The notes beneath the pieces were generated by a model. It saw only the letters and a program-made list of their open reading frames with translations, was not told the DNA's origin and ran no database searches. This document shows, piece by piece, positions 43,667-52,759 of a DNA stretch of 64,000 bases. Location of the stretch: positions 3,906,001-3,970,000 of the forward strand of contig CP082844.1 in assembly GCA_019930625.1 (NCBI GenBank), in the 5' to 3' direction. Position 1 is the stretch's first letter; every line of letters starts with the position of its first letter. Made by a program: the position numbers and the translations under genes. This DNA comes from Nocardia asteroides (GTDB taxonomy: Bacteria > Actinomycetota > Actinomycetes > Mycobacteriales > Mycobacteriaceae).

Positions 43667-44275
43667 TTATTCCGCAACTAGTGTGGGCTGACCTCTGCGT
43701 GCCGCCCGGCGGGCACGCCGTTGCTTGCGGAAGCGGCGAATCCGGCTCGCGAAGAAGTACACCAGCGTCACCCCGATGACGAGCAGGACCGCCGCGACCA
43801 CCGCCGCGGCCACCGGGTGGAAGACGGCGAGGGTGATCACGCCCGCGACGGTCACGTCCTCGGCGGTGCTGACCACGATGTTGCTGGCGGGCTCGGGAGA
43901 GGTGTTGACGGCCATCCGCGTTCCCGCCTTCACCAGGTGGCTCACCAGCGCGGCCACACCCCCGACCGCGCCCGCTGCGAGTTCGGGGAGCGATCCGTCC
44001 TGCCCGGCCAGCAACGCCGCCACCACGGCCCCCGCGACCGGCCGCACCACCGTGTGCACCGCGTCCCAGAACGAGTCGAGATACGGGATCTTGTCCGCCA
44101 CGGCCTCGAGCAGGAACAACACCGCGGCCGCGATCAGGACATCGGTGCGCTGCAACGCATCCGGCACCGAATCCGCGAATCCGAAACGGCCGAAGAGTCC
44201 GAGGAGCAGGACCACCGCATAGGCGTTCACGCCGCTGGCCCAGCCCGCGGTGAAGATGAGAGGTAGTGCGGACAC
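43667..44275 (-). CDS. DUF4126 membrane protein
   Basis: A 202-residue integral membrane protein with about five helices. The family signatures are FTAGWASGVNAYAVVLLLGL at the N-terminus, VLFLLEAVADKIPYLDSFWD, and a Gly-rich helix GAVGGVAALVSHLVKAG. The C-terminus is strongly basic (RIRRFRKQRRARRAARRG). Function is unknown. The start is GTG at 44275. Confidence 0.88.
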   Translation of the reverse strand: MSALPLIFTAGWASGVNAYAVVLLLGLFGRFGFADSVPDALQRTDVLIAAAVLFLLEAVADKIPYLDSFWDAVHTVVRPVAGAVVAALLAGQDGSLPELAAGAVGGVAALVSHLVKAGTRMAVNTSPEPASNIVVSTAEDVTVAGVITLAVFHPVAAAVVAAVLLVIGVTLVYFFASRIRRFRKQRRARRAARRGQPTLVAE

Positions 44276-44329
44276 GCGCCCATGGTAGGGCGATCCACCG
44301 ACACAGGAGCTGTCGTCCGCGCGACCGGC

Positions 44330-45340
44330 TCAGCGCACCTGCGGGGCGACCTTCTCACCGAGCAGGTCGATGGTGCGCAGGACCTTTTCGTGCGGCAGAG
44401 TGCCGACGCTGGTGTGCAGCATGAAACGGTCCAGCCCCAGCGTGCGGCCGACGGCGGCGATCTTCTCGGCGACGTAGTCGGGTGAGCCGACGAACAGCGA
44501 GCCCTCCGGCGAGCGCAATCCGTCGAACTGCGTGCGCGTCATCGGACCCCAGCCGCGCTCGCGTCCGATGACGCTCATCGCCAGCGCGTACGGCTCGTAG
44601 AAGTCGGCGACGGCTTGCTCGTCGGTGTCGGCGACGTACCCGTGCGCGTGCACCGCCACCGGCTGCTCGGAATGGCCGCCCTGTTCCAGAGCGCGATGGT
44701 AGAGCTCGACCAGAGGCTTGAACCGGGCAGGCTGTCCGCCGATGATCGCGATGGCCAGTGGAAGCCCGAGCAGTCCGGCGCGGATCACCGACTCCGGGCT
44801 ACCGCCCACCGCGATCCAGACCGGCAGCGGTCGGTGGTCGGTGCGCGGGTACACGACCGCGTCGCGCAGCGGCGGCCGGAACTTGCCGCTCCAGGTCACC
44901 GGCTCGTCCTGGCGCAGGCGCAGCAGCAGCGCCAGCTTCTCCTCGAACAGTTCGTCGTAGTCCGCCAGGTCGTAACCGAACAGCGGGAACGACTCGGTGA
45001 ACGAACCGCGCCCGGCCATCAGCTCGGCGCGGCCGGCGGACAAGCCGTCCAGCGTCGCGAAATCCTGGTACACCCGGACCGGATCGTCGGAGCTCAGCAC
45101 GCTGACCGCACTGGTCAGCCGGATGCGTTCGGTGCGCGCCGCGATGGCCGCGAGTACCACCGCGGGGGCGGAGGCGGCGAAGTCTCTGCGGTGATGCTCG
45201 CCGACGCCGTAGACGTCGAGACCCGCCCGCTCGGTGGTGACGGCTTCCGCGACGACCTGGCGCAGCCGCTCGGCCGCGGTCGGCGCGGGCCGGTCGCCGA
45301 CGGGATAGAGCTCGGCGAAGGTCGTGAGTCCCAATTCCAC
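44330..45340 (-). CDS. LLM-class flavin-dependent oxidoreductase
   Basis: A 336-residue luciferase-like monooxygenase. The GTG at 45340 ([13 protein letters not shown]) is preceded by AAGGAGG. Family signatures are [20 protein letters not shown] near residue 50, [40 protein letters not shown] and [13 protein letters not shown]. These proteins bind FMN or F420 and oxidise varied small molecules; the substrate is unknown. It is divergent from map. Confidence 0.9.
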   Translation of the reverse strand: MELGLTTFAELYPVGDRPAPTAAERLRQVVAEAVTTERAGLDVYGVGEHHRRDFAASAPAVVLAAIAARTERIRLTSAVSVLSSDDPVRVYQDFATLDGLSAGRAELMAGRGSFTESFPLFGYDLADYDELFEEKLALLLRLRQDEPVTWSGKFRPPLRDAVVYPRTDHRPLPVWIAVGGSPESVIRAGLLGLPLAIAIIGGQPARFKPLVELYHRALEQGGHSEQPVAVHAHGYVADTDEQAVADFYEPYALAMSVIGRERGWGPMTRTQFDGLRSPEGSLFVGSPDYVAEKIAAVGRTLGLDRFMLHTSVGTLPHEKVLRTIDLLGEKVAPQVR

Positions 45341-45388
45341 GGCACGAGCCTCCTTCCTGACTGGTTTCAATGTCAACCATTTACGAAA

Positions 45389-45402
45389 CGGACCGTGGTC
45401 CG
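45389..45402. promoter_or_regulatory. palindrome in the LLM/map divergent region
   Basis: A perfect 14-bp palindrome CGGACCGTGGTCCG, flanked on both sides by GAAAC in the same orientation, lies about 50 bp upstream of the oxidoreductase start and 57 bp upstream of map. On the minus strand TTGACA follows, a good -35. It is a candidate repressor site for the oxidoreductase gene. Confidence 0.4.
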
Positions 45403-45458
45403 AAACTATTCCGCCTGGCTCTCGGCATCGGCGCGGTCGTCCGATTACGCTGTTCGCT

Positions 45459-46322
45459 ATGTCTGTCCGCACTCGCAAGCCGCTCGTTCCCGGCACGTTG
45501 TCGCCCACCCGCGAAGTCCCGCGCACCATCGAGCGCCCGGAATACGCGTGGAAGAAGACCGCCAACGAGGGACGCGAGCCGTGGGTGCAGACCGCGGAGA
45601 CGATCGAGAAGATGCGGATCGCGGGCAAGATCGCCGCGCAGGCGCTGGAAGAGGCGGGTAAGGCGGTCGCCCCCGGCGTCACCACCGACGAGCTCGACCG
45701 CATCGCGCACGAGTACATGTGCGACCACGGGGCGTACCCGTCGACCCTGGGGTACAAGGGTTTCCCGAAATCGTGCTGCACCTCGCTGAACGAGGTCATC
45801 TGCCACGGCATCCCGGACTCGACCGTGATCGAGGACGGCGACATCGTCAACATCGACGTTACCGCCTACATCGACGGGGTGCACGGCGACACCAACAAGA
45901 CCTTCCTCGCCGGTGATGTCGAGGAGGAGGTGCGCCTGCTGGTCGAGCGGACCGAAGAGGCCACCATGCGGGCCATCAAGGCGGTACGGCCGGGCCGGGC
46001 GCTGAATGTGATCGGCCGCGTCATCGAGTCCTACGCCAATCGTTTCGGCTACGGCGTGGTGCGTGACTTCACCGGCCACGGTGTCGGCCCGACGTTCCAC
46101 AGCGGTCTGGTCGTGCTGCACTACGACCAGCCCGCGGTGGAGACCATCATCGAACCGGGCATGACGTTCACCATCGAGCCGATGATCAACCTCGGCGGCA
46201 TCGACTACGAGATCTGGGACGACGGCTGGACCGTGGTCACCAAGGATCGCAAGTGGACCGCGCAGTTCGAGCACACGTTGGTCGTCACCGAGTCGGGGGC
46301 CGAGATACTGACCCTCCCGTGA
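45459..46322 (+). CDS. map: type I methionine aminopeptidase
   Basis: A 287-residue cytosolic enzyme that removes N-terminal Met from new proteins. The metal ligands typical of the family are present: Asp in [15 protein letters not shown], a second Asp nearby, His in [12 protein letters not shown], Glu in [10 protein letters not shown] and Glu in [12 protein letters not shown]. The N-terminal 40-residue extension (TLSPTREVP, then RPEYAWKK) matches the longer mycobacterial MapB (Rv2861c). The ATG at 45459 gives the expected length. It marks the return of conserved gene order after the accessory region. Confidence 0.96.
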   Translation: MSVRTRKPLVPGTLSPTREVPRTIERPEYAWKKTANEGREPWVQTAETIEKMRIAGKIAAQALEEAGKAVAPGVTTDELDRIAHEYMCDHGAYPSTLGYKGFPKSCCTSLNEVICHGIPDSTVIEDGDIVNIDVTAYIDGVHGDTNKTFLAGDVEEEVRLLVERTEEATMRAIKAVRPGRALNVIGRVIESYANRFGYGVVRDFTGHGVGPTFHSGLVVLHYDQPAVETIIEPGMTFTIEPMINLGGIDYEIWDDGWTVVTKDRKWTAQFEHTLVVTESGAEILTLP

Positions 46323-46360
46323 CGGACGGCCTGGCCGGTCGCACACCGGAGGATTCGGCC

Positions 46361-47902
46361 GTGATGAAGGGCGCCCTGCTGGTCGCGGGCACGACCTCGG
46401 ATGCGGGTAAGAGCGTCGTCGTGGCCGGGATCTGCCGGATGCTGGCTCGGCGCGGCGTGCGCGTCGCGCCGTTCAAGGCGCAGAACATGTCCAACAACTC
46501 CGTGGTCACCCTCGACGGCGGGGAGATCGGGCGGGCGCAGGCGTTGCAGGCCCAGGCGTGCGGGTTGGAGCCGAGCGTGCGGTTCAATCCCGTCCTGCTC
46601 AAGCCGGGCAGCGACCGGCGGTCCCAACTGGTCGTGCGGGGGCGGGCGATCGGGACCGTCGGGGCTGAGGACTACTTCCGGCATCGCCAGGAGTTGCGCG
46701 GCGTAGTGGCCGCCGAACTCGCCGCGCTGCGCGCCGACTTCGACGTGGTCGTCTGTGAGGGCGCCGGATCGCCCGCCGAGATCAACCTGCGCGCGACCGA
46801 CCTGGCGAACATGGGTCTCGCGCGGGCCGCGGGCCTGCCGGTGCTGCTCGTCGGGGACATCGACCGCGGAGGCGTGCTCGCCCACCTGTTCGGCACCGTC
46901 GCCATTCTGGAACCGGAAGACCAGCAATTGATTTCCGGTTTCATCGTCAACAAGTTCCGCGGCGCGGTGGAGCTGCTGCGGCCGGGGCTGGAGCGCCTCA
47001 CCGAACTCACCGGCCGCCCCACTCTGGGTGTGCTCCCGTATGCCGAGGACCTCTGGATCGACGCGGAGGACTCGCTGGGCACCCTCGCCGACGCGCCGGT
47101 CGGCCGTCCCCGTCCGCCGGTGGGCGCGGAATGGCTGACCGTCGCCGCGATCCGGCTCCCGCGCATCTCCAACTCCACCGACGTCGAGGCGCTGGCCTGC
47201 GAGCCCGGCGTCGCGGTGCGCTGGGTGAGCGAGCCGTCCCGGCTGGCGGACGCCGATCTGGTGGTGCTGCCCGGCAGCAAGGCGACGGTGTCGGATCTGC
47301 GGTGGTTGCGGCGTACCGGCATCGCCGACGCTCTGCGGGCGCGCGCCACGGCGGGCGGACCGATCCTGGGCGTCTGCGGCGGATATCAGATGCTCGGTAG
47401 CCGCATTGTCGACCGCGTCGAGTCCGGCGCCGGCGTGGTCGACGGCCTCGGGTTGCTGGATCTGACTGTCGAATTCGCCGAGTCGAAGGTGTTGCGCCGC
47501 ACCGAAGGGCACGCCGCGGGACTCGTGGTGCGCGGCTACGAAATCCATCACGGCCGTGTCACCCACCGCGGCGACCCGGCGTGGCTCACCGTCGACGGAG
47601 AGTCCGAGGGCAGTGTGCGTGGCACGGTGTGGGGCACGCACCTGCACGGACTGCTGGAGTCCGACGAGTTCCGCCGCGGCTGGCTCCGCGCGGTCGCCGC
47701 GTCGGCGGGCCGGTCGGGTTTCGTTGTGGCCGAAGATGTCTCGGTCGCGGGAGTGCGTGCCGCACAGCTGGATCTGCTGGCCGACCTGATGGAAGCCCAC
47801 CTCGACCTCACCGCGCTCGAGCGCCTGCTGGCCGAGGGTGCGCCCGCCGGCCTGCCTGTCCTGGCCACTGAGGCGGTCCTCGCGCGCGACCGTATCGGTT
47901 GA
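46361..47902 (+). CDS. cobQ: cobyric acid synthase
   Basis: A 513-residue amidotransferase that amidates carboxylates b, d, e and g of adenosylcobyrinic acid a,c-diamide during B12 synthesis. The N-terminal synthetase has the P-loop-like GTTSDAGKS and [16 protein letters not shown]. The C-terminal class I glutamine amidotransferase has Cys in [10 protein letters not shown] near 338 and His in [11 protein letters not shown] near 427. GGAGG lies eight bases before the GTG at 46361; an ATG follows at once. It starts 38 bp after map. The order map-cobQ differs from M. tuberculosis, where cobQ lies elsewhere. Confidence 0.95.
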   Translation: MMKGALLVAGTTSDAGKSVVVAGICRMLARRGVRVAPFKAQNMSNNSVVTLDGGEIGRAQALQAQACGLEPSVRFNPVLLKPGSDRRSQLVVRGRAIGTVGAEDYFRHRQELRGVVAAELAALRADFDVVVCEGAGSPAEINLRATDLANMGLARAAGLPVLLVGDIDRGGVLAHLFGTVAILEPEDQQLISGFIVNKFRGAVELLRPGLERLTELTGRPTLGVLPYAEDLWIDAEDSLGTLADAPVGRPRPPVGAEWLTVAAIRLPRISNSTDVEALACEPGVAVRWVSEPSRLADADLVVLPGSKATVSDLRWLRRTGIADALRARATAGGPILGVCGGYQMLGSRIVDRVESGAGVVDGLGLLDLTVEFAESKVLRRTEGHAAGLVVRGYEIHHGRVTHRGDPAWLTVDGESEGSVRGTVWGTHLHGLLESDEFRRGWLRAVAASAGRSGFVVAEDVSVAGVRAAQLDLLADLMEAHLDLTALERLLAEGAPAGLPVLATEAVLARDRIG

Positions 47903-47918
47903 CGCGAGCCACCCAGCG

Positions 47919-47953
47919 CCTTACCTTGCAGTAAGGAATTCGGCGCCAGGTAA
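47919..47953 (+). promoter_or_regulatory. candidate VapBC operator
   Basis: Two overlapping dyads upstream of vapB: CCTTAC-CTTGCA-GTAAGG (47919-47936), and TTACCT with AGGTAA (47921-47926 and 47948-47953). Toxin-antitoxin complexes usually bind such repeats to repress their own operon. Confidence 0.45.
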
Positions 47954-47990
47954 GATCTGGGCTGATCGAGCACGGTCGGGTGTGAGGACG

Positions 47991-48278
47991 ATGGCGGCGG
48001 AGAAGAGGCCGGGCAGCCGAGGGGGCAATGTGGTGTCGGCGACGGTGACCAGTAAGGGGCAGATCACCATCCCGATCGACGTGCGCGTGGCGATGGGCTT
48101 GCGCACGGGCGTGCGGGTCGCGTTCGTGCCGACACCGGACGGCACCTACGAATTGGTGCCGGAAACCCGCACGATCAAGGCGCTCAAGGGCATCGTGGGC
48201 TGGTCCGGCTCGCCGATCGGCCTGGCCGAGATGAACGAGGCCATCGCGGGCAACGTCGTGGAAGGCAAGGCGCGATGA
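47991..48278 (+). CDS. vapB: VapB-type antitoxin, AbrB/SpoVT fold
   Basis: A 95-residue protein. The SpoVT/AbrB DNA-binding motif is VTSKGQITIPIDVRVAMGLR. The C-terminal part (IKALKGIVGWSGSPIGLAEM) would bind and inhibit the toxin. The ATG at 47991 and the GTG codons at 48030 and 48033 (preceded by GAGGGGG) are competing starts. Its stop overlaps the toxin start (ATGA). Confidence 0.88.
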   Translation: MAAEKRPGSRGGNVVSATVTSKGQITIPIDVRVAMGLRTGVRVAFVPTPDGTYELVPETRTIKALKGIVGWSGSPIGLAEMNEAIAGNVVEGKAR

Positions 48279-48667
48279 TCGGCTTGGACGCGAATGTGCT
48301 GATTCGCTACCTCACCCAGGACGACCCGGAGCAGTCCGCCCGGGCCAATCAGGTGATCGACGGGCTCAGCGAGAGCAAACCCGGTTACGTCACGATGATC
48401 GTGCTCGCCGAGATCCACTGGGTGCTGCGCCGCGGGTACAAGCAGGACCCGGAGGCCGTCACCGATGTCCTGCTCGGACTGCTCGACTCCAGCGAAATCG
48501 TGGTCGAGCGCGCCGACACCGTGCGTCAGGCGCTGCGCCGGGCCGCCGACGGCGCTGACTTCGCCGACGCGCTGATCCAGCAACTCGGCCAGGAGGCCGG
48601 ATGCGACCTGACGGTCACCTTCGATCACAACGCGGGTGAGCGGGCCGGGATGCGCCTGCTCGCCTGA
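48275..48667 (+). CDS. vapC: VapC-type PIN-domain toxin
   Basis: A 130-residue ribonuclease-type toxin. PIN acidic residues are visible in MIGLDANVLIRYL, VLAEIHWVL, GADFADALIQQ and VTFDHNAG, so the Mg-binding site looks complete. VapC toxins cut tRNA or rRNA when freed from VapB. The start overlaps vapB by four bases. Confidence 0.92.
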   Translation: MIGLDANVLIRYLTQDDPEQSARANQVIDGLSESKPGYVTMIVLAEIHWVLRRGYKQDPEAVTDVLLGLLDSSEIVVERADTVRQALRRAADGADFADALIQQLGQEAGCDLTVTFDHNAGERAGMRLLA

Positions 48668-48722
48668 ACCCGGCCGCCCGACCCACCGCCGCGGTGGCGT
48701 GATCCGTGTAGCGTGATTCGGC

Positions 48723-49286
48723 ATGGAATCTCGGCAGATCACGGTCGGTGACCGGGCGTGGACCGTGCGGATCGACGGACCGGAATCCAGGCACAGCGTG
48801 CTGCTGCTGCCCGACGCGGGTGACTCGGCGGACGTCTTCGATCAGGTGTGCGCGCGCCTGCACACCTCGGATCTGCGCACCTACGCCGTGGAGTCGATCC
48901 ACGATCTCGATGCGGCGGGTGTGACCGCGATCCTGAACGAACTGGGGTTGCCGTGGGTCAACCTGGCCGGGCGCGGCGCGGGCGCGGTACTGGCCTGGCA
49001 GGCGTGCGCGCGCGGATTCGGCCGCTTCCAGAGTCTGGTAGTGGCCGATCACGGCCACCCGGCAGCACCGGGCGCCGACGGCGCGGTGCGGGACGCGACC
49101 ATCGGCCCGGTCGAAGTGCCGACCACGCTGTTGGTCACCAAGAATCTCCCGCGCTCGGTGGCCGACAGGTCCGGGCGATTCGTCTACGGCGAGTTCCGGG
49201 TGGTCGAGGTCGACGTGACCAACGTGGCCACCGAAGCCGACCACGAGCTGGCCACCGAGATCGTGCTACGCACCAGCCTCTGGTGA
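48723..49286 (+). CDS. alpha/beta-hydrolase-like protein lacking the nucleophile
   Basis: A 187-residue protein with the early strands of an alpha/beta-hydrolase (SVLLLPDAGDSADVFDQVCA, YAVESIHDL) but with GRGAGAV in place of the GxSxG nucleophile elbow near residue 83, so it has no catalytic Ser. It is also shorter than typical hydrolases. It is probably a non-catalytic relative or a binding protein. Its 3' end overlaps the convergent hydrolase gene by 21 bp. Confidence 0.65.
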   Translation: MESRQITVGDRAWTVRIDGPESRHSVLLLPDAGDSADVFDQVCARLHTSDLRTYAVESIHDLDAAGVTAILNELGLPWVNLAGRGAGAVLAWQACARGFGRFQSLVVADHGHPAAPGADGAVRDATIGPVEVPTTLLVTKNLPRSVADRSGRFVYGEFRVVEVDVTNVATEADHELATEIVLRTSLW

Positions 49287-50336
49287 GCTCGCGCCCGCCG
49301 GGGCCTGGTAGCCCGCGAGCCAATCGAGCCAGCTGTCGAGCTCGGCGAACGCCTGGGCCAGCGGTTCGGGGCCGGACAAGAACACGTCGTGCCTGGCGCC
49401 GTCGATCGGCACCATGTTGGTGCGGTCGCCCAGGCAGCCCGACCAGCGCTGGATCTGCTTGACGTCGAGCACGGCGTCGGCCACGTCCACGGCGGGACCG
49501 TACTGCCGGGCGAACTTCGTCATCCGAGAGCGCAGAATCAGCGAAGGCACCCCGATGTCGAGGCCCTGGTGCAGCTGGGCGTGGCCGTTGCGGATCGCTC
49601 GCAGCCAGCCGAGCCGAACCGGGAAACCCTCCAACGGCTTCCAGTCCAAGTTGTAGTTCCACTCGCCGGACACCGAGTGGTGCAGGCTGTCGCCGTAGGT
49701 GCTGATCTTCGCGCCCGGCAACCGGACCATCTTCCGGAACCGCCCGACCGCTTTGATGATCGGCGTGCCGATCGTCCGGTAGTACGCGGGACCCTGCAGG
49801 TCGAACCACGGGCTGTTGAGCACGACGCCGGTGATGCCCGCGGCCGCCGTGCCCCGGGCACGGTTGAGCCGATCCAGCCACAGCGACACGACCAGACCGC
49901 CGGTGGAGTGAGCGTTGAGCACTACGGGCGCGCCGGTCTCGGCCCGGATGATCCGCAGCGACTCCGCGAGCTCGCGGTCGTAGAAAGCGAGATCCGTCAC
50001 ATAGTGCGGGGTGTGTCCCTCGCGCAGCGAGCGACCACACTTACGCAGGTCGAGCGCGTAGAACTGGAAGCCTCGCGCGGTGAAGTGCTCGGCGAGATGC
50101 TCTTGGAAGAAGTAATCGGTGAAGCCATGGACGTAGAGCACCGCCCCAGCGGTCTGCTCGACGGCGCCATTGGGCACGTAACGCACCAGCGTGGCGACCA
50201 CCTCGCCTTCGCCGTCGGGATCGGGCCCCAGGGGCAGCGTGCGCTGCTGGTAGTGCGGGCCTAGGACGTCGGGGCGCCAGCCCCCGCCATCCGGAGAGGT
50301 GCTGACCGGCTCGGCAAGCGACTGTTCGTTCGTCAC
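49266..50336 (-). CDS. alpha/beta-hydrolase (lysophospholipase-type, Rv2854-like)
   Basis: A 356-residue hydrolase. The oxyanion region is VLYVHGFTDYFFQEHLAEHF, the nucleophile elbow is NAHSTGGLVV (Ser near residue 140), and the late His is in DGARHDVFLSG. It resembles monoacylglycerol lipase or lysophospholipase-like enzymes, and its place before mqo matches M. tuberculosis Rv2854. The start is GTG at 50336. There is no signal peptide, so it is cytosolic. Confidence 0.88.
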   Translation of the reverse strand: MTNEQSLAEPVSTSPDGGGWRPDVLGPHYQQRTLPLGPDPDGEGEVVATLVRYVPNGAVEQTAGAVLYVHGFTDYFFQEHLAEHFTARGFQFYALDLRKCGRSLREGHTPHYVTDLAFYDRELAESLRIIRAETGAPVVLNAHSTGGLVVSLWLDRLNRARGTAAAGITGVVLNSPWFDLQGPAYYRTIGTPIIKAVGRFRKMVRLPGAKISTYGDSLHHSVSGEWNYNLDWKPLEGFPVRLGWLRAIRNGHAQLHQGLDIGVPSLILRSRMTKFARQYGPAVDVADAVLDVKQIQRWSGCLGDRTNMVPIDGARHDVFLSGPEPLAQAFAELDSWLDWLAGYQAPAGASSPEAGA

Positions 50337-50634
50337 GCGACCAATCTATTGGACGCTGTCAACCGCTCACAGGCCACGACCGTCTCCCCGCCGCCGAAGT
50401 GACGACGATCTCTGTCGCATTCGGCACATTCCTCGGGCTCGCTACCGGGCCGCAGCGTGGTGAGGTGCACAATTGGGCTTAGGTGAACGGCGGGTAACCT
50501 AATTCCCGCCATGCCGTTCGGGGCCGGTGGACGCCGGAACCGAGCCACAACCACACCGTGCCCAGGCTGGTCCACCCGCCGGTGGACCCGCGCAGAAGGA
50601 CAAGGAAGTCGATCTACCCGTGCCGAACGCTGCC

Positions 50635-52149
50635 ATGACTGAAAAGACCGATGTAGTACTCATCGGTGCCGGAATCATGAGTGCCACTCTCGGCGCGCTG
50701 CTGCGGCAGCTGCAGCCGGACTGGTCGATCTCCCTGTTCGAGCGGCTCGACGCCGCCGCCGCGGAGAGCAGCGATCCGTGGAACAACGCGGGCACCGGGC
50801 ACTCCGCCCTCTGCGAACTGAACTACAGCCCGCAGCAGCCCGACGGCTCGGTGGACATCACCAAGGCCGTCGACATCAACGAGCGCTTCCAGGTCTCCCG
50901 CCAGTTCTGGTCCTACGGCGTGGAGAACGGCATCCTCGCCGATCCATCCGCCTTCATCAACCCGATCCCGCACGTCAGCTTCGTGCACGGCGCCGACAAC
51001 GTGGACTACCTGCGCAAGCGGTACGAAGCGCTGGCCCCGCACCCGCTGTTCGAGGGCATGGAGTACATCGACAGCCCCGACGAGTTCACCCGGCGCCTGC
51101 CGCTGATGGCGCGTGGGCGCGACTTCTCCGACCCGATCGCGCTGAACTGGACCGACGGCGGCACCGACATCGATTTCGGCGCGCTCACCCAGGAACTGCT
51201 GGCCTATCTCGGCGCCTCCGGCGTGGACTTGGCCTTCGGGCACGAGGTGCGCGACCTGTCCAAGCAGTCCGACGGATCCTGGCTGATCACCGTGCGCAAC
51301 GTCCGCACCCGCCAAACCCGCAGGCTGATCAGCAAATTCGTGTTCGTCGGCGCGGGCGGCGGCGCGCTGCCGCTGCTGCAGAAGGCGAACATCAAGGAGG
51401 CCAAGGGATTCGGCGGGTTCCCGGTCAGCGGTCAGTTCTTCCGCTGCGTCAACCCGGCGCTGATCCACCAGCACGAGGCCAAGGTGTACGGCAAGGCCGC
51501 GGTCGGCGCTCCGCCGATGTCGGTGCCGCACCTGGACACGCGCGTGATCAAGGGCAAGCCCGGCCTGCTGTTCGGCCCGTACGCCGGCTGGACGCCGAAA
51601 TTTCTCAAGGACGGCAAGAACACCGACCTGTTCAAGTCGGTGCGGCCGAACAACATCTTCTCGCTGCTCGGCGTCGGCGTCACCGAGCTCGGTCTCACCA
51701 AGTACCTGATCAGCGAGCTGCTGAAGTCCGAGACCGGCAAGGTGACCACGCTGTCGGAGTTCATCCCGCGGGCCGCGGGCAAGGACTGGGAGCTGATCAC
51801 CGCGGGCCAGCGCGTGCAGGTGATCCGCCGCAAGGGCGTGGGCGGCGTGCTCGAGTTCGGCACCGCCGTGATCGCCGCCCAGGACGGCACGATCGCCGGG
51901 CTGCTCGGCGCCTCCCCGGGCGCCTCCACCTGCGTCACCGCCATGCTGGACGTCTTGCAGCGCTGCTTCCCGCAGGAGTACGCCGAGTGGACGCCGAAGC
52001 TGAAGGAGATGGTGCCTTCGCTGGGCGTGAAGCTCTCCGACAACCCCGCTCTGTTCCACGAAGTGTGGGATTGGACCTCCAAAGCGCTCAACCTCGTCGA
52101 CGGCGGTGACAACACGCCTCGGCACACAGGGGTCGCGGCGAACGCCTGA
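50635..52149 (+). CDS. mqo: malate:quinone oxidoreductase
   Basis: A 504-residue FAD enzyme of the inner membrane face that oxidises malate to oxaloacetate and reduces menaquinone, a TCA-cycle step. Signatures are the FAD-binding [20 protein letters not shown] at the N-terminus, [37 protein letters not shown] and [19 protein letters not shown]. The ATG at 50635 gives the length of known Mqo proteins; a GTG at 50620 with an upstream AAGGAAG is an alternative. Confidence 0.96.
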   Translation: MTEKTDVVLIGAGIMSATLGALLRQLQPDWSISLFERLDAAAAESSDPWNNAGTGHSALCELNYSPQQPDGSVDITKAVDINERFQVSRQFWSYGVENGILADPSAFINPIPHVSFVHGADNVDYLRKRYEALAPHPLFEGMEYIDSPDEFTRRLPLMARGRDFSDPIALNWTDGGTDIDFGALTQELLAYLGASGVDLAFGHEVRDLSKQSDGSWLITVRNVRTRQTRRLISKFVFVGAGGGALPLLQKANIKEAKGFGGFPVSGQFFRCVNPALIHQHEAKVYGKAAVGAPPMSVPHLDTRVIKGKPGLLFGPYAGWTPKFLKDGKNTDLFKSVRPNNIFSLLGVGVTELGLTKYLISELLKSETGKVTTLSEFIPRAAGKDWELITAGQRVQVIRRKGVGGVLEFGTAVIAAQDGTIAGLLGASPGASTCVTAMLDVLQRCFPQEYAEWTPKLKEMVPSLGVKLSDNPALFHEVWDWTSKALNLVDGGDNTPRHTGVAANA

Positions 52150-52168
52150 GTTGTGATAGCAAGGCGCG

Positions 52169-52624
52169 ATGATGTCAACGGTTGCTCTGAAACGCTCCTG
52201 GGCGCAGGATCTCGATACCGCGACGCTCTACCAGCTGTTGAAACTTCGCGTCGAAGTCTTCGTCGTCGAACAGAAGTGCGCCTATCCCGAACTGGACGGC
52301 AAGGACCTGCTTCCCGAGACCAGGCACTTCTGGCTCGACGACGAGGGTGAGGTCATCGCCACGCTGCGGCTGTGTGAGGAGCACCGGGACGGGGTGAAGA
52401 GCTTCCGCATCGGCAGGCTCTGCACCGCGGCGCCCGCCCGTGGGCACGGATACACCACGCGACTGCTGCAGGCGGCGCTGGCCGAGGCCGGTTCGGCCAC
52501 GGTCCGGCTGAGCGCCCAGAGCTACCTGATCGACCTGTACACCAAGCACGGCTTCAAGGTCGACGGGCCGGAATTCGAAGAGGACGGCATCCCCCATGTG
52601 CCCATGCGCAGGGGCGGGGAGTGA
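52169..52624 (+). CDS. GNAT acetyltransferase, ElaA-like (Rv2851c-like)
   Basis: A 151-residue acetyltransferase. The ElaA-type N-terminus reads LYQLLKLRVEVFVVEQKCAY, the acetyl-CoA loop is in RIGRLCTAAPARGHGYTTRL, and motif B is SAQSYLIDLYTKHGFKVDGP. The acceptor is unknown. It starts 19 bp after mqo and is followed by a good terminator, so mqo and this gene are probably one transcript, as in M. tuberculosis. Confidence 0.92.
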   Translation: MMSTVALKRSWAQDLDTATLYQLLKLRVEVFVVEQKCAYPELDGKDLLPETRHFWLDDEGEVIATLRLCEEHRDGVKSFRIGRLCTAAPARGHGYTTRLLQAALAEAGSATVRLSAQSYLIDLYTKHGFKVDGPEFEEDGIPHVPMRRGGE

Positions 52625-52643
52625 TTGTCGTCCCACCGCCGTT

Positions 52644-52677
52644 CGCACCCGCTCCGGGCATCTCCGGGGCGGGTGCG
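52644..52677 (+). terminator. terminator after the mqo-GNAT pair
   Basis: Inverted repeat with 14-bp arms and one mismatch (CGCACCCGCTCCGG and CCGGGGCGGGTGCG), loop GCATCT, followed by GCGTTTTC. It lies 20 nt after the GNAT stop codon and is one of the few hairpins here with a T-run. Confidence 0.75.
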
Positions 52678-52759
52678 GCGTTTTCGGCGGCCTGTCCGCA
52701 TCGGTTCTGAATCGAAGGGCACTGGCGGACGGGTGAGGCGGCGCGCTTAGAGTTGGGGC

